A DNA stretch of 34,828 bases, taken from assembly GCA_002710685.1 (NCBI GenBank), contig PALD01000024.1, forward strand, positions 1 through 34,828, written 5' to 3'. The notes beneath the pieces are model-generated. The model worked only from the letters and a program-made list of their open reading frames with translations. It was not told the origin of the DNA and did no database searches. This DNA is from Cytophagaceae bacterium. GTDB taxonomy: Bacteria; Bacteroidota; Bacteroidia; Flavobacteriales; Flavobacteriaceae. Below, one piece after another: positions 33,062 through 34,828 of this stretch. Each line of letters starts with the position of its first letter. The stretch's first letter is position 1. Made by a program: the position numbers and the translations under genes.

Positions 33062-33175
33062 ATGAGTGCATTTCAGACTGGTTTATTAGTGTTGTTATTT
33101 ATCGTAGCTTTGGCTATCTGGCTACTACCCGCTATCGAACGGTTGATAGAGAAATATATTAAGACTGACAGGTAG
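33062..33175 (+). CDS. 37-aa single-pass membrane peptide
   Basis: The ATG directly follows the TAG of the acidic gene (TAGATG), and the frame ends at TAG 33173. Residues about 7-25 (GLLVLLFIVALAIWLLPAI) form one transmembrane helix; the tail ERLIEKYIKTDR is charged. A terminator follows at 33204, so the two genes form a complete operon. Small hydrophobic peptides coupled to a soluble partner occur in filamentous phage, holin-like and toxin contexts; no specific assignment is possible. Confidence 0.6.
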   Translation: MSAFQTGLLVLLFIVALAIWLLPAIERLIEKYIKTDR

Positions 33176-33203
33176 TCAGCGCTCCTTATGTCCTCAAAAT
33201 TTT

Positions 33204-33228
33204 GCCCGCAAAGTGCGGGCATTTTTTA
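33204..33228 (+). terminator. Rho-independent terminator of the acidic protein/peptide operon
   Basis: GCCCGCA/TGCGGGC with loop AAG, then ATTTTTTA. Confidence 0.85.
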
Positions 33229-33298
33229 TCCTAAAGCTAGGTAGCTTAACTTGAGCGTTATCAGATATAGCTCCAAAAAGATTAACCCTAGGTAACTA

Positions 33299-33658
33299 TT
33301 ATTGCTCTATTTCGCTGTTAATTATCTCGTATTCAGTTTCTATACAATTGACTAGGTCAACATAAAGTACACAGACCTCATTCTTCTTATGGACATCTAC
33401 CCTTAAGTATCGCATCGGATCATGACTGAAAAGAGTAGGATCTTGAGGCTTGTAGAATCGCTCATCATCTATAGTTCCCATCAGTTTATATCTACCTTCG
33501 CCTACGTAGTGAGTATTAAAAGGATTATTGACCTTTAATACTTTGGGAATAACTAGGTACTCTTTTGAGTCCATAGGTGGAAAATTGCTAGGGAATGAAA
33601 CACAACCGTTCAAAAAAATACAAAAGAATAAAATTCTAATTTTTGAGAAAAAATACAT
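33299..33658 (-). CDS. putative lipoprotein, 119 aa
   Basis: The ATG at 33656-33658 is preceded on the minus strand by an AGG-type site. The N-terminus is a lipoprotein signal: basic Lys6/Arg8, hydrophobic core ILFFCIFL and lipobox L16-N-G-C19. The mature part (about 100 aa) starts with a Ser/Pro-rich linker and has two further Cys (VCVLYVDLVNC) that may form a disulfide. It would be anchored in the inner or outer membrane. No close family recognised and no operon partner is seen; the gene is very AT-rich. Confidence 0.65.
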   Translation of the reverse strand: MYFFSKIRILFFCIFLNGCVSFPSNFPPMDSKEYLVIPKVLKVNNPFNTHYVGEGRYKLMGTIDDERFYKPQDPTLFSHDPMRYLRVDVHKKNEVCVLYVDLVNCIETEYEIINSEIEQ

Positions 33659-33858
33659 TAATACCTGGTATCCATATGAAGATTGCTCATAGAGCAGTTA
33701 GCTTACAAAAAGTGGGGAGTGTAGAAGTATTTGATGGAAAACTAACTTTTACCATCCGCTATTTACTAAAGCATCGGTCTAAGTCACTATGCCTTGGCTT
33801 ATTTTAGTCCTATATAAAAATGTTATAAAACGGATTGTTTACGAAAAAGGAGTTTTTT

Positions 33859-34674
33859 ATGCTTGATTCACTAGGTCACTATGTTTACGCACTACTAGAT
33901 CCTGAAACTAACGAGATCTTTTATGTGGGGAAAGCGAGAGCAACAAAAAGCGGAATGTTAAACTTGCGTCCAACTGCTCATTTTAAAGGTGGAAAAAGCT
34001 CAGATAAATTAGCGCGAATTAACGAAATTCGTGAACGAGGCTTTTCTGATGAGGATATGATTTTAATTTTACGTCATAACTTGAGAAGTGAAGGCGAAGC
34101 TTTCACGGTAGAGGCTGCCGTAATAGATGCGTTGGGAAAACAAAATCTTACTAATATAAATTCTGGGCATGATGTAAAGCACGGCGCTATGAAATGGACG
34201 CACATGAAATCTAGGTTCAGTCGTTCTTTTGTTGATTTTACAGAGCTTGAAGATATTGCCAGAGAGCAAGACTGTATTTACACCCTTTTTCACATCAAGA
34301 AAAGTTACAAACCCAATATCACAGCGACAGAATTATATGATGCAACAAGAATGTGGTGGGGCATAAGTAAGGAAATAGTTAAAGAAGTTAATAGCGGGCT
34401 TGGAAGGACGCAAATTGCTTTGGCCTGTGTAGAAGATGCGATAATAGAAGCATATGAAGTGAAGCATTGGTTTTCGGCTGGTGAAACATTAACATCTCGT
34501 CATTCTGACAAAGAGCGTTTAAGTATTCGTGATGGGAACTTCAAACCAGCTAAAAAATTCGAATTTGTCGGCAATGTAGCTTCGAAACAATACTCTAAAT
34601 ATGTTGGGTTTCGCTTAACTCACCGCAATATTCCTTTCGTTTGGGATCAAACACCTTGGAAACACTTTATGTGA
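33859..34674 (+). CDS. GIY-YIG nuclease-domain protein (COG3680-like), 271 aa
   Basis: ATG 33859 follows AAGGAG (33846-33851); an earlier in-frame non-ATG start is less likely. Residues 8-10 (YVY) and 22-24 (YVG) form the GIY-YIG signature, followed by NLRPTAHF (candidate catalytic Arg) and VEAAVIDALG (metal-binding Glu, about residue 90). This corresponds to the LEM-3/COG3680-type GIY-YIG group. The remaining about 170 residues form a helical C-terminal domain of unknown function (ATRMWWGISKEIV), possibly for DNA binding. It is monocistronic and could be an orphan homing-type or defence nuclease. Confidence 0.8.
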   Translation: MLDSLGHYVYALLDPETNEIFYVGKARATKSGMLNLRPTAHFKGGKSSDKLARINEIRERGFSDEDMILILRHNLRSEGEAFTVEAAVIDALGKQNLTNINSGHDVKHGAMKWTHMKSRFSRSFVDFTELEDIAREQDCIYTLFHIKKSYKPNITATELYDATRMWWGISKEIVKEVNSGLGRTQIALACVEDAIIEAYEVKHWFSAGETLTSRHSDKERLSIRDGNFKPAKKFEFVGNVASKQYSKYVGFRLTHRNIPFVWDQTPWKHFM

Positions 34675-34729
34675 AGATGAGTTATCGTAGATTTTTTGAG
34701 CCAGCATATCTAAGTGCTAAAGTGGTGTT

Positions 34730-34788
34730 GTGTGATTACCAAGGGATACTGACGGTATAAGTACCAAGCGATTTTGACGTAATCACAC
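34730..34788. repeat. inverted repeat GTGTGATTAC/GTAATCACAC enclosing two direct repeats
   Basis: Perfect 10-bp inverted arms 34730-34739 and 34779-34788. Between and overlapping them are two copies of CCAAGNGATNNTGACG (34739 and 34764, 25 bp apart) and a GGTA-TAAG-TACC centre (34754-34765). It may be an operator or a recombination site of whatever follows beyond the window edge. Confidence 0.5.
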
Positions 34789-34828
34789 TATCAATGTTGC
34801 TGCTCTTCGGCAAGCTTTGCCAATCGTA

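Overview
The window looks like accessory DNA from a marine gammaproteobacterium, probably of the Alteromonadales/Vibrionales kind. The base composition is moderately AT-rich, Shine-Dalgarno sites are strong (AGGAGG, AAGGAG), one exported protein carries a PEP-CTERM-type tail, and the genes are a mix of restriction, mobility and small orphan genes. The genus cannot be fixed from the sequence alone. No rRNA, tRNA or CRISPR array was seen.

Positions 1-6700 hold small, mostly unrecognised genes separated by clear hairpin terminators: an orphan 376-aa protein, a coupled pair of 45-aa Asn-rich peptides, a PEP-CTERM-type secreted protein, a PrtN-like putative DNA-binding protein, several about 100-aa orphans and a secreted 348-aa protein.

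Positions 6714-28922 are a type I restriction-modification (R-M) locus. A DUF91/DUF5655-type PD-(D/E)xK protein precedes hsdM, hsdS and hsdR. hsdM is cut in two by a 14.87-kb element at about 8344-23209. The break falls inside the codons of AdoMet motif I (DPASG|TCGFL). Removing the insert between the two GGCA copies restores one open 548-codon hsdM. From its left end the element carries three overlapping tyrosine-recombinase-like genes and a small helical protein, in a Tn554/gamma-mobile-trio-like arrangement. Then come an IS3-OrfA-like HTH gene and an Xre repressor divergent around two identical palindromic operators, an excisionase-type HTH gene, and a cargo operon: type III mod, type III res and a 728-aa ABC/AAA_13-like ATPase. 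The insertion therefore inactivates the host type I system while supplying a type III system and a possible PrrC/RloC-like guard, in a form that could be undone by precise excision.

Positions 28923-34828 hold membrane-anchored small proteins, a candidate structured RNA ending in a UUCG-type terminator, a replication-relaxation-like gene, a hairpin-packed noncoding stretch (about 31928-32613), an Asp/Cys-rich protein coupled to a 37-aa membrane peptide, a lipoprotein and a GIY-YIG protein. The hairpin stretch next to a replication-relaxation gene suggests the backbone of a mobilisable or replicative element, or a large structured RNA. Its identity is unresolved.

The most noteworthy observations are the in-frame-reversible hsdM disruption, the recombinase set with one catalytically degenerate member, the ATPase with an R-x3-E motif, the twin operators, and the multi-hairpin noncoding region.
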